Source of the DNA: Parcubacteria bacterium C7867-006
Lineage (GTDB): Bacteria; Patescibacteriota; Minisyncoccia; Phycocordibacterales; DATDWN01
NCBI GenBank assembly: GCA_001189155.1
Contig: LFCP01000003.1
Span: forward strand, 1-55,233
Reading direction: 5' to 3'
Length of the DNA: 55,233 bases
The notes below the pieces were generated by a model that saw only the letters and a program-made list of their open reading frames with translations, was not told the DNA's origin and did not search any database. Positions 38,661 through 47,473 of this stretch are shown piece by piece. Numbering within the stretch: the first letter of the stretch is position 1; the number at the start of each line of letters is the position of its first letter. Both the position numbers and the translations under genes were made by a program.

Positions 38661-38709
38661 AGTATTTTGATATTAACACATTTATAAAAATAATCAATAT
38701 AAAAGAATT

Positions 38710-38727
38710 GGCGCCCCGTGGGGCGCC
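38710..38727 (-). terminator. terminator of the 38741-38923 gene
   Basis: ggcgccccgtggggcgcc then, on the minus strand, aattctttt. Confidence 0.8.
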
Positions 38728-38740
38728 TTTTCGTTGGTGG

Positions 38741-38923
38741 TTACCAACTCTGTCTGATGTCTTCTGGTTTCATGTTGACCAGAGCATCCAACAGAGCAGC
38801 TTCAGAGTCCACTACTCTAGTTCTGTAGTGCTTGATCTGGTCCTCTGTCTGCTGGATGGTCCAGCCGTGCCTCTCGGCAATCTCTCTGATCTTTCTTGCT
38901 CGAACTTCCGGACTGAGTTGCAT
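38741..38923 (-). CDS. 60-aa protein, unknown (cassette)
   Basis: MQLSPEVRARKIREIAERHGWTIQQTEDQIKHYRTRVVDSEAALLDALVNMKPEDIRQSW; GGAGG 5 nt before this ATG, so start is internal to the ORF-track call. Confidence 0.7.
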   Translation of the reverse strand: MQLSPEVRARKIREIAERHGWTIQQTEDQIKHYRTRVVDSEAALLDALVNMKPEDIRQSW

Positions 38924-38984
38924 AAGCCCCTCCGAATTAATATTATCGGTTTTAGTGGGCAATCTCCATATTTTATACTACAAG

Positions 38985-39596
38985 TTATTGTCTATTTTTC
39001 AAAGCGTTCTTTATTGTATCGCTATCAGAGTATTCAAGTTCTGTTCCTGTTGATAATCCTCGGCCGAGGGTGGATATTTTTATATTATTTTTTTCTGTGA
39101 GAGGTCTCAATATCTCTTCTAGGTAGGAGAGAGTGTTTTCACCTTCAGGGTTGTAACTCAAGGCAATTATTATTTCCTTTAATCCCTCTTTTATTTTTTT
39201 ATCAATATTTTCTAGGAGTTCTTTTTGACGAATTCTTTTTTCTGGAGTTTTTTCTAGTATTGGAACTGTTCCACCGAGAATAAAATAGTATCCATTATAA
39301 AAATGGGTTTTTTCAATATTTTCAAAATCTACATCGTGAGAAACTATCATCAAAAGTTTCTCGTCACGGTTTTTGTCTCTACAGGTTGGGCATGTTCCAG
39401 TTGTTGTGTTTGGAAAAAATCTAAAACAAGTATCACAAGAGTGGACGGTTGAGCGAACTTCTTTTATTAGCCCAGCTAAGTCATTTGCATATGCGGGGTT
39501 TCGGTTGAGTAAAAAATACACAAACCTTTTTGCTTGTCTCGGTCCGATTCCAGGAAACTCTTTGAAGAGTTCTATAAGTCTTTGAGTATTATCCAT
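38985..39596 (-). CDS. recR: recombination protein RecR
   Basis: FPGIGPRQAKRFVYFLL, CDTCFRFFPNTTTGTCPTCRD, LGRGLSTGTELEYSDSDTIKNALKNR. Confidence 0.95.
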   Translation of the reverse strand: MDNTQRLIELFKEFPGIGPRQAKRFVYFLLNRNPAYANDLAGLIKEVRSTVHSCDTCFRFFPNTTTGTCPTCRDKNRDEKLLMIVSHDVDFENIEKTHFYNGYYFILGGTVPILEKTPEKRIRQKELLENIDKKIKEGLKEIIIALSYNPEGENTLSYLEEILRPLTEKNNIKISTLGRGLSTGTELEYSDSDTIKNALKNRQ

Positions 39597-39639
39597 TTAG
39601 TACAATAGTATCAAAAATAGATTGCGAGTTAAACTATAG

Positions 39640-39668
39640 TTTACAATATTCTATAAATATGTTATAAA
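39640..39668 (+). promoter_or_regulatory. promoter of the 39689-40468 gene
   Basis: TTTACA-17-TATAAA. Confidence 0.65.
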
Positions 39669-39688
39669 AATGGACGGAGGAAACAGGA

Positions 39689-40468
39689 ATGGCATCTCGC
39701 AATGTTCGTCGCGTCGTGAAGAGGCAGAAGAAGGGAAGCAGTGGTGGCGTAGTTTTCATCGCACTTGTTGTCTTGGGATTGATCTCCCTGGGCTACTATG
39801 TGCGAATGGCCCCATCGTCTACCGTCACCAGGCCTAGCGGTATGGTGGAGATGACAAAGTCGATGTCTGATGATTTCAAGGCAGACATCCAGGCAAAGTT
39901 CGCAGTTCAGGTGACGCAGATCGTCGCAGACACTCCGGACTCTCGTCTGCTTCCACCCGTCGTTCGACAGAAGGTCATCGACCTTGTTCGTAGGAATCAA
40001 GAGAGGCAGATAACCTTTGTCGTCGATGACCAGACATCCGGCGGCGACCCGTTCACTCTGATGGCGTGTATTTGCGACCAGAGCATTGTTGCAGAGAAAC
40101 GCCTAGGCAAACCTGGGATTGCAATACTCCCATGGGTCATGCAGTTTACAAAAAATCAGTCGAAGCTTCAGTCTATGACAAGCTTCGCGCTGACTCTATA
40201 CCACGAGTCACTCCATCTCGATCATTGGCCGCTTCCGAGCAACCCGACTCCTATTCAGGTTTTGGAGGAAGAAACTCGGGTGTATGTGCAGACAAGCCTT
40301 GAGGCAGTACGCCCAATGATCAAGAAAGGTTTGTGGGTCCCGTCTGATTTCGAGAGGATAGATAGGGTACTCCAGATCTGCGGAGACAACGCGGACTGTT
40401 CCCAGTTCAAAGCTCTCATGCTGAAACACAATCCTTTAGCAAGGAACACAAAGCCCGCTTCCACTTAA
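39689..40468 (+). CDS. membrane-anchored protein with HExxH motif, unknown family (cassette)
   Basis: GGAGG 8 nt before ATG; TM VFIALVVLGLISLGYYV; ALTLYHESLHLDHWPLP. Confidence 0.72.
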   Translation: MASRNVRRVVKRQKKGSSGGVVFIALVVLGLISLGYYVRMAPSSTVTRPSGMVEMTKSMSDDFKADIQAKFAVQVTQIVADTPDSRLLPPVVRQKVIDLVRRNQERQITFVVDDQTSGGDPFTLMACICDQSIVAEKRLGKPGIAILPWVMQFTKNQSKLQSMTSFALTLYHESLHLDHWPLPSNPTPIQVLEEETRVYVQTSLEAVRPMIKKGLWVPSDFERIDRVLQICGDNADCSQFKALMLKHNPLARNTKPAST

Positions 40469-40490
40469 CTGTGGGGGCGGGCTCGCCCTT
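40452..40490 (+). terminator. terminator whose stem holds the last codons and stop of the 39689-40468 ORF
   Basis: AGCCCGCttCCACttaactGTGGgGGCGGGCT then cgcccttttat. Confidence 0.75.
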
Positions 40491-40504
40491 TTATAAAGTT
40501 AAAT

Positions 40505-41905
40505 TTAAAACTCACTAAACTCCTTTTCTGCTCCACCATACTGAGATTTATCCATTGATTGGAATGTGGCCTTTTTGTCATTGAAGAATAGTTCAACTTT
40601 TCCTGTTTCTCCGTTTCTGTGTTTTTCGATAAGAATTTCTGCAATGTTTGTTCTCTCTGATTCTTCTTTATATTTGTCTTCACGGTGAATAAACATAACA
40701 ACGTCTGCATCCTGTTCGATGGAACCAGAGTCTCGAAGGTCAGACAGTCTAGGGCGACCACCACGTTGCTCAACGGCACGGGAGAGCTGTGATAGTGCGA
40801 GTACAGGAACATCTAGTTCACGAGCGAGGTTTTTGAGTGAGCGGGAGATTTCGGTAACTTGCTGAACAACATTATCATTTTTTGTTGTTGTTGGAACCAT
40901 TAGTTGCAAATAGTCCACAACAATAAGTCCTAGACCATGTTCACTCTTTAGTCGTCGTGCAATAGAACGCATTTTCAAAATATTGTTTCCTGGCTGGTCG
41001 TCGATAAAAATAGGAGCCTTGTTTAGTTTGTCGAGCGACTCTCGTATAGCCTCAAAGTCGTCCTGACGGGAAAGTTTTCCTGTTCGAAGTTTCCATGCGT
41101 CAACGTTTGCCTGGGCTGCAAGCATACGGTCAACTAACTGCTGGCTACTCATTTCAAGAGAGAAAATACCAACAGGAATATTGTGGTTTACTGCGGCTTG
41201 TCTTGCGATATCTAGAGCAAATGAGGTTTTTCCAACTGATGGTCTGGCAGCAAGGATAATCAAGTCTGATTTTTGTAAACCAGAAAGTTTATTATCAATA
41301 GCTTCAAAGCCTGTTGGGATTCCTCTCAGACCTTTATCATCACTATGTAGCCTATCTAGTCTTTCCCATGCTTCTGTTAGTTCATCTTTGATAGGGACAA
41401 ATTTATGTGCAGTGTTGAAGTTAGTGACATCAAAAAGTTTTTTCTCGGCATGGTCTAGCATTTCTTCCAACTCTTTGTTTTCATCATAGCCAATTTGAGA
41501 AATATGATCAGACGCCTCTATCAATCGTCGCATCATATATTTTTTCTGAACTATCTGTGCATAGTAGGCGATGTTGCTTGATGATGGAACAGAGTTAACT
41601 ATCTCTGTTAAATATGTATTACCGCCGATTTGGTCTAGCCAACCTTTTTCTTTTAGTCTTGCAGAAACAGAGAGTAAATCAATAGGGGAACGCTTTGTAA
41701 AAAGCTCCATCATTGTTTCAAAAATAATTCTGTGCTTTTCAGAGTAAAAAGAATCTTGATTAACTATATCTGTAACATCGAACAAAGCTTCTGGTCGTAG
41801 CATAACAGAACCAAGAAAAGCCATTTCAGCTTCCAAGTTTTGTGGAGGTATGCGAAGTCTGTTTTGAACTGTTTGAGTTATTACTGTATGAGATTGTGGG
41901 GCCAT
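40505..41905 (-). CDS. dnaB: replicative DNA helicase DnaB
   Basis: RIPPQNLEAEMAFLGSVMLRPEAL, AARPSVGKTSFALDIARQAA, LGLIVVDYLQLM, LSQLSRAVEQR..RPRLSDLRDSGSIEQDADVVMF. Confidence 0.96.
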   Translation of the reverse strand: MAPQSHTVITQTVQNRLRIPPQNLEAEMAFLGSVMLRPEALFDVTDIVNQDSFYSEKHRIIFETMMELFTKRSPIDLLSVSARLKEKGWLDQIGGNTYLTEIVNSVPSSSNIAYYAQIVQKKYMMRRLIEASDHISQIGYDENKELEEMLDHAEKKLFDVTNFNTAHKFVPIKDELTEAWERLDRLHSDDKGLRGIPTGFEAIDNKLSGLQKSDLIILAARPSVGKTSFALDIARQAAVNHNIPVGIFSLEMSSQQLVDRMLAAQANVDAWKLRTGKLSRQDDFEAIRESLDKLNKAPIFIDDQPGNNILKMRSIARRLKSEHGLGLIVVDYLQLMVPTTTKNDNVVQQVTEISRSLKNLARELDVPVLALSQLSRAVEQRGGRPRLSDLRDSGSIEQDADVVMFIHREDKYKEESERTNIAEILIEKHRNGETGKVELFFNDKKATFQSMDKSQYGGAEKEFSEF

Positions 41906-41975
41906 GCAAGAATTGTATCACGTGGAAAATTCTCTCCAAACTTGCGGAGTGGGATAAGATGTGGGAAAGCTGTGC

Positions 41976-43310
41976 TTATCTAGGGAGGACTACAGTACCC
42001 TCTGCTGTATCTTTGACTTCAAAGCCAAATTCTTCGATTTTTGCTCTTAATTCATCACTTTTTGCAAAATCTTTACTATTCCTAGCCAAATCTCGTTCTT
42101 TTATGAGGTTTTGAACTTCGTCAGGTATTTCAAAAGTTTCTACTTTGTCTAGCTCTAGGCCGAGGACTTTATCAAAATTAATAATTGTTGATTTTTTATC
42201 TGCATCAGAAATTTTCTCATCTTTTAGGATATCCCAAATTAAGGCCAGTGCTTTTGGAGTATTCAAATCATCATCTATGTATTCCTTGAATTGTGTTTCT
42301 ATTATTTTCCCACCATTTGGAAGAGAATTTATTTTTAATCTCAATCTTTTTAATGCGGTTTGTGCCCCTTCTACAGCTTCCCAAGTAAAATTTAAAATAG
42401 TTGAGTAGTGTGCTCCAAGTATAAAGTATCGATAGGCTATGGGATCAATGTTTTTATCTTTTAAATCCTTAAGTGTAAAAATGTTTCCTAAAGATTTTGA
42501 CATTTTTTTACCATCTACGGTTATGAATCCTCCGTGTACCCAATAGTCAACAAATTTTTTTCCTGTTACAGCTTCTGACTGTGCTATTTCGTTTGTGTGG
42601 TGGGGGAAGATTAGATCAGAGCCTCCCGTGTGTATATCTAGTGTATCACCAAGGTTGTTTATCGCCATCGCAGAACACTCTATGTGCCAGCCAGGTCTAC
42701 CTTTTCCAAATGGAGCATCGTATACAACATCACCATCATCCTCTGAATAAAACTTCCAGAGAGAAAAGTCTCTAGCGTTTTCTTTGTCGTACTCATCGTT
42801 TGCAACTCTTTCTTTAGTTGTGCTCTCCAGATTTAGGTTTGCTAGTTTTCCATAACCCTCAGATTTTGATATATCAAAATAAACTCCGTCTGTGCTTTTA
42901 TAAGCAACGCCTTTTTCTAAAAGTTTTTCAATAAGAGAAATCATTTCAGGAATGCTTTCTGTTGCTCGTGGAGTTTTTGTTGGTTTGAGTATGTTTAGAG
43001 ATTTTAGATCTTCAAAAAACAAATCCTCATATTTTCTAGTTAGAGTTTCCAGACTAACTCCTTCAGACTGACTTCGTTTTATAGTTTTATCATCAACATC
43101 AGTAACATTCATTACTTGGTTAACTTTTAGGTCGTTGTACTCAAACATTCGCCGAAGAATGTCTCCAGTGATAAATGTACGAAAGTTTCCTATGTGAGCA
43201 TAGTCATAAACAGTGGGCCCACAGTTATACATTGAAACCTCTCCTTGTTTTAAGGGTTCAAATTTTCTCTTTTCTTTGGTTAGTGTGTCGTTGAGGTAAA
43301 TATCTGCCAT
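41976..43310 (-). CDS. cysS: cysteinyl-tRNA synthetase
   Basis: MYNCGPTVYDYAHIGNFRTFI, GRPGWHIECSAMA, HTGGSDLIFPHHTNEIAQSEA, KMSKSLGN. Confidence 0.96.
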   Translation of the reverse strand: MADIYLNDTLTKEKRKFEPLKQGEVSMYNCGPTVYDYAHIGNFRTFITGDILRRMFEYNDLKVNQVMNVTDVDDKTIKRSQSEGVSLETLTRKYEDLFFEDLKSLNILKPTKTPRATESIPEMISLIEKLLEKGVAYKSTDGVYFDISKSEGYGKLANLNLESTTKERVANDEYDKENARDFSLWKFYSEDDGDVVYDAPFGKGRPGWHIECSAMAINNLGDTLDIHTGGSDLIFPHHTNEIAQSEAVTGKKFVDYWVHGGFITVDGKKMSKSLGNIFTLKDLKDKNIDPIAYRYFILGAHYSTILNFTWEAVEGAQTALKRLRLKINSLPNGGKIIETQFKEYIDDDLNTPKALALIWDILKDEKISDADKKSTIINFDKVLGLELDKVETFEIPDEVQNLIKERDLARNSKDFAKSDELRAKIEEFGFEVKDTAEGTVVLPR

Positions 43311-43313
43311 AAA

Positions 43314-44234
43314 TTAAATCCATTTTTTGTGTTTTGAGTATATTATAGCTATAAGAGAATAGGCTAGCATAGATACGATAACAATCCAAAAGCCATTAGG
43401 GTTGCTCTCTAAAGGTACTCCACCAACACGCATAGCAAATATCCATGATATAAGGTTCATAGGAAGTAGTATTCCACCGAGGACAGTTAGCTGTTTTACA
43501 GTCTCGTTTTGTTTTGATGTTAGAAGTGAGTTGTTTGTGTCACGTAACTCTCGTAGCATTTCTAGATTTGATTTTATTGCGGTATTGATTTTCAAATAAT
43601 CTATCAAAATAGAATCGACTTCTCTAGCAAAAATATCACCAAAGATTCTCCCCCCATGATCTCGAAGAGATTCTAGTATTTTGTGATGCATATCTGTGAT
43701 TCTTTTGAAATCTAGCAGAGTTCTGGTTACTTCAGATATAGAAACAACCATTTCTTTTTCTTTTCCTTTAAATATATTGTTTGTGATATTTTCAGTAACA
43801 TCCTCTATATATTCTAGTTCCTCGAAAAGTGAGTTGTACAAACCTCTGAGCATTCGCATTAGCACTATATGATCATGAGCTTTTTTCTTGTCACCTTGTT
43901 TGTCTAAAATTTCATTAACCTCTAGTTCTTTACTGAACCGATGTAGGGCATCGATAGTATCGTATCTTGCAGTGATTAAAGCATCTTTTCCTATTATGAA
44001 GTCAATTTCCTGACTTTTTCCTTCTGAATGAGTGTGTTTAAAAACTGGGAAGTGTAATATGCAGTAAATATATTTATCATGGAACTCTATTCTAGGTTTC
44101 GGTGTTGCTGAAGTTAGTTCTTTTGCTACAAAAGGATGAATTCCATAAGTGTTCATCAGTTCATGTATCTCTTCTGGTGTTCCATTATCAATATCTATCC
44201 AAGTCTCGCCGTTGTATTTGTGAGTATTTAACAT
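43314..44234 (-). CDS. corA: CorA-family magnesium transporter
   Basis: C-terminal TM pair, LGGILLPMNLISWIFAMRVGGVPLESNPNGFW; start MLNTHKY supported by TATAAT 7 nt upstream. Confidence 0.85.
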   Translation of the reverse strand: MLNTHKYNGETWIDIDNGTPEEIHELMNTYGIHPFVAKELTSATPKPRIEFHDKYIYCILHFPVFKHTHSEGKSQEIDFIIGKDALITARYDTIDALHRFSKELEVNEILDKQGDKKKAHDHIVLMRMLRGLYNSLFEELEYIEDVTENITNNIFKGKEKEMVVSISEVTRTLLDFKRITDMHHKILESLRDHGGRIFGDIFAREVDSILIDYLKINTAIKSNLEMLRELRDTNNSLLTSKQNETVKQLTVLGGILLPMNLISWIFAMRVGGVPLESNPNGFWIVIVSMLAYSLIAIIYSKHKKWI

Positions 44235-44297
44235 GTTAGTAATTATAACTGAAGATAGATTTGACCACAATATAATTTGTTGAGATAATTGAACTCA

Positions 44298-45527
44298 ATG
44301 AATGATTTTTTTAAAAATCGAGCTTACGTTTTTGGTGGAATTATTATTGTTGGGATTATTTTTTCATCCGGATATTATTTAGGATTAAACAGTAGAACAG
44401 ACGAACAAAAAATTTCTTCTATTATAAATAAGGAAGAGTTAAAAGATAGTCAGGTTGATTTTTCACCTTTTTGGAAGGCTTGGAATGTTATAAACGAAAA
44501 GTATGTTCCAACAAACAGCACTTCAACAGAAAGAGTTAGTGATCAGGATCGTGTTTATGGTGCGATAGAAGGTATGGTGAAATCTCTAGGTGATCCATAC
44601 ACAACTTTTTTCCCACCAACAGAAACAAAAGAATTTAACGAAGCTATTTCCGGTCAGATAGAGGGTGTTGGTATGGAAGTTGGAATAAAAGATGCTATTT
44701 TGACAGTTATTGCTCCTGTAAAAAATACTCCTGCATATCGAGCTGGAATAAAAGCTGGTGATCAGATCTTGAAAATAGATGATTTGATTACAAATGGTTT
44801 GAGTACCGAGGAGGCGATATCGCACATAAGAGGCAAAAAGGGAACATCTGTAAAACTAACAATGCTACGTCCTGGAGCCAAAGAACCTTATGTTGTTAGT
44901 ATTGTGAGAGACGTAATAAATATGCCGACTGTTGAGACTGACACAAAAGGAGATGTCTTCATTATTAGACTATTTAGTTTTTCTGCTATATCACCAAGTC
45001 TTTTTAGAGATGCATTAAGAGAGTTTTATTATTCAGGCAAAAATAAATTAATTATTGATTTGAGGGGAAACCCTGGAGGTTATCTGGAGGCTGCACAGGA
45101 TATGGCTTCTTGGTTTTTACCAATAGGCAAAGTAATTGTTACTGAGGATTTTAGAGATGAAAAAGACAATCAAGTGTTCCGAAGTAAAGGTCCAGATTTG
45201 TTTAGTAGTAATCTAAATCTAGTTGTTTTGATAGATGGAGGTTCGGCTAGTGCTTCAGAGATATTGGCCGGAGCTCTTCATGATCATGGTGTTGCTACTC
45301 TAGTGGGAACACAGTCATTTGGAAAAGGTTCAGTTCAGGAACTTGTTGATATAACAGATGATACTTCACTAAAAGTTACTATAGCAAAATGGTTAACTCC
45401 GAACGGAACATCAATTTCTCATAACGGCCTTACTCCAGATGTTGTTGTTAAGCTAGATGAGAAAAAATATCTAGAAGATAAGATAGATACTCAGTTAAAC
45501 AAGGCGTTGGAAATTCTTGCTCAGTAG
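44298..45527 (+). CDS. S41 carboxyl-terminal processing peptidase
   Basis: GDPYTTFFPPTETKEFNEAISGQIEGVGMEVG, PDZ, DLRGNPGGYLEAAQDMASWFL, GSASASEILAGALHDH, SFGKGSVQELVDI. Confidence 0.93.
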   Translation: MNDFFKNRAYVFGGIIIVGIIFSSGYYLGLNSRTDEQKISSIINKEELKDSQVDFSPFWKAWNVINEKYVPTNSTSTERVSDQDRVYGAIEGMVKSLGDPYTTFFPPTETKEFNEAISGQIEGVGMEVGIKDAILTVIAPVKNTPAYRAGIKAGDQILKIDDLITNGLSTEEAISHIRGKKGTSVKLTMLRPGAKEPYVVSIVRDVINMPTVETDTKGDVFIIRLFSFSAISPSLFRDALREFYYSGKNKLIIDLRGNPGGYLEAAQDMASWFLPIGKVIVTEDFRDEKDNQVFRSKGPDLFSSNLNLVVLIDGGSASASEILAGALHDHGVATLVGTQSFGKGSVQELVDITDDTSLKVTIAKWLTPNGTSISHNGLTPDVVVKLDEKKYLEDKIDTQLNKALEILAQ

Positions 45528-45564
45528 TTTTGAAAGAATTTAGGTTTCGTGATAGTCTGGAAGT

Positions 45565-46008
45565 ATGAAAGTAATATTTTTAAAAGATGTACAAAGTGTT
45601 GGGCGAAAATATGATATCAAAAATGTGGCAGATGGTTATGCATTAAATATGCTTTTGCCTAAAAAGTTGGTTGAAATAGCTACACCACAAGCTATAAAAA
45701 AGATTGAGGAGATGAAGGCCAATGATCTAACTCAGAAAAGAATCCAAGAAGAACTCCTTCAAAAAAACCTAGAGGCCATAAACAGTATTGTTGTTACAAT
45801 AAAAGGTAAGGCAAACGAAAAAGGTCACCTTTTTGCTGGTATAACAAAAGAGATGCTGATTTCTGAAATACAAAAAGTTTCTAGATTAAATATAGATCCT
45901 GAATTGATAGTTTTACCTAAACCAATCAAAGAAGTAGGGGAGCATAAAATAACTATTCAGGCTGGAAACAAAAAAGCTGAGCTAACTTTGGTAGTAGAAT
46001 CCATCTAG
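45565..46008 (+). CDS. rplI: 50S ribosomal protein L9
   Basis: MKVIFLKDVQSVGRKYDIKNVADGYALNMLLPKKLVEIAT. Confidence 0.95.
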   Translation: MKVIFLKDVQSVGRKYDIKNVADGYALNMLLPKKLVEIATPQAIKKIEEMKANDLTQKRIQEELLQKNLEAINSIVVTIKGKANEKGHLFAGITKEMLISEIQKVSRLNIDPELIVLPKPIKEVGEHKITIQAGNKKAELTLVVESI

Positions 46009-46038
46009 TTTTATATAAAATTAAATCTCCGGTATCTA

Positions 46039-46067
46039 TTGACAACATTTAACATAGGTGCTATTAT
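46039..46067 (+). promoter_or_regulatory. near-consensus sigma-70-type promoter for the 46122-46637 gene
   Basis: TTGACA-17-TATTAT. Confidence 0.8.
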
Positions 46068-46121
46068 TTTGGTCGAAATGACGGGGAAGAAGTCCTCGTT
46101 ATACAGTACAAGGAGACAGAT

Positions 46122-46637
46122 ATGTCAGCGAAGCAGACTCTGTTCGAGCGGCTCATGGCGGTGGATCCGGCGACGGCCAACCTTTCCATCTTTCCAGCTT
46201 TCAACGAGGCTGATGAGAAGAAGGTCGGTGAACTGAGCGACTTCCATCGACGGTTGATCGTCCTGCACGCCGCTGTCAACAGCGACTTCAAGAAGGCGAT
46301 CGAGATGACCGAGACGGCCGTCAACGCGCACGATATCTACCATGATGAGAACCCGGACGCCGAGCACGGTGGTCCACTGTGCAAGACGGCGCACGAGGCG
46401 GTCAACAAGGCGGAGGCGTTGGATACGGAAGCTCGCCTCTTGGCTGACATTCTCAAAGCTGTGGTGAGCATCGATTTCCCCGAGGACCTTGCGGAAGGCG
46501 ACACCTTGGGGATTCGCTGCGACGGAAGCGTGATCACCAAGGCGTTGTTCGAGAGTGGGGGTGACGCAATCATGAAGGTGTTGGCTGACGCCATCATGAA
46601 TGGTCGCATGACCGCTGTCGGCATCGGCCGCAGGTAG
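46122..46637 (+). CDS. protein of unknown function, GC-rich (cassette)
   Basis: AAGGAG 6 nt before ATG; consistent ORF; terminator at 46677-46703. Confidence 0.75.
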   Translation: MSAKQTLFERLMAVDPATANLSIFPAFNEADEKKVGELSDFHRRLIVLHAAVNSDFKKAIEMTETAVNAHDIYHDENPDAEHGGPLCKTAHEAVNKAEALDTEARLLADILKAVVSIDFPEDLAEGDTLGIRCDGSVITKALFESGGDAIMKVLADAIMNGRMTAVGIGRR

Positions 46638-46676
46638 CACTGACCACAAGATCAACAGTAATACATCAGTACCCAA

Positions 46677-46711
46677 AAGGGGTGTCCACGACGGACACCC
46701 CTTGCTTTTTA
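46677..46711 (+). terminator. Rho-independent terminator
   Basis: aaggggtgtccacgacggacaccccttgctttttat. Confidence 0.9.
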
Positions 46712-46729
46712 TAACTTGGAGATTTAAAT

Positions 46730-47002
46730 TTAGATAACGTGAACTACTTTTTTTACCACTGTAGTGTTATCAAAATGAGTTTTTCTTTTTGTTCCAAACT
46801 TTACTTTTCCTGATGTCATTGCAAATAGAGTGTGGTCCTTGCCCATAGACACGTTTTTTCCAGGAAGAACATCTGTTCCTCTTTGTCTAATGATTATTGA
46901 GCCAGCCTGAGCCAAATCGCCCTCAGTGATTTTAACACCAAGGTATTTTGGATTTGAATCTCGGCCGTTTTTGGTTGTTCCCGCGGACTTTTTATGTGCC
47001 AT
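46730..47002 (-). CDS. rpmA: 50S ribosomal protein L27
   Basis: [61 protein letters not shown]. Confidence 0.96.
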   Translation of the reverse strand: MAHKKSAGTTKNGRDSNPKYLGVKITEGDLAQAGSIIIRQRGTDVLPGKNVSMGKDHTLFAMTSGKVKFGTKRKTHFDNTTVVKKVVHVI

Positions 47003-47034
47003 TGCTAATTAATATATGATAAAATGTTGTGGCT

Positions 47035-47421
47035 ATGAGTATAAATGATTTATTAGAAAAAATCAAGCCTTTTTATACCATTCTCCTTATAGTTGTAATA
47101 GCCAGCATTTTCTTTGCTTTAGGTCGGCTTTCAGCTATAAAACAAGACAGTAAACCCATAAAAATAGTCTATCCTAACACCGATCAAGCCGGTCTAGTTG
47201 TTTCTGCAGTTTCTGATCAAGAAAGTGCTGTTTTAAACACAAGTTCTGATATCAGTCAAAGTGGGGAGGTTATAGGTTCAAGAAGTGGCAAAAAGTACTA
47301 CTTTCCATGGTGTGGAACTGTGAAAAAAATTAAACCAGAAAATCAGGTTCACTTTTCATCAATTAATGAAGCACAGAAAGCTGGATTTACTGCCGGAGGA
47401 AATTGTAAAGGTTTAAAATAA
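47035..47421 (+). CDS. membrane-anchored protein with C-terminal Ada-like metal-binding/'sunset' domain
   Basis: One TM, C-terminus GSRSGKKYYFPWCGTVKKIKPENQVHFSSINEAQKAGFTAGGNC. Confidence 0.6.
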   Translation: MSINDLLEKIKPFYTILLIVVIASIFFALGRLSAIKQDSKPIKIVYPNTDQAGLVVSAVSDQESAVLNTSSDISQSGEVIGSRSGKKYYFPWCGTVKKIKPENQVHFSSINEAQKAGFTAGGNCKGLK

Positions 47422-47473
47422 TTTTGTGAAATATAAAATTTTATTTTAAATTTTTTTATGATATATTGATTAG

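Noticed and set aside
46125-46676. Antisense ORF 183 aa opposite the 46122-46637 gene
   Set aside because: Mirror-frame ORF caused by high GC; no SD or promoter on that strand, whereas the plus strand has all signals
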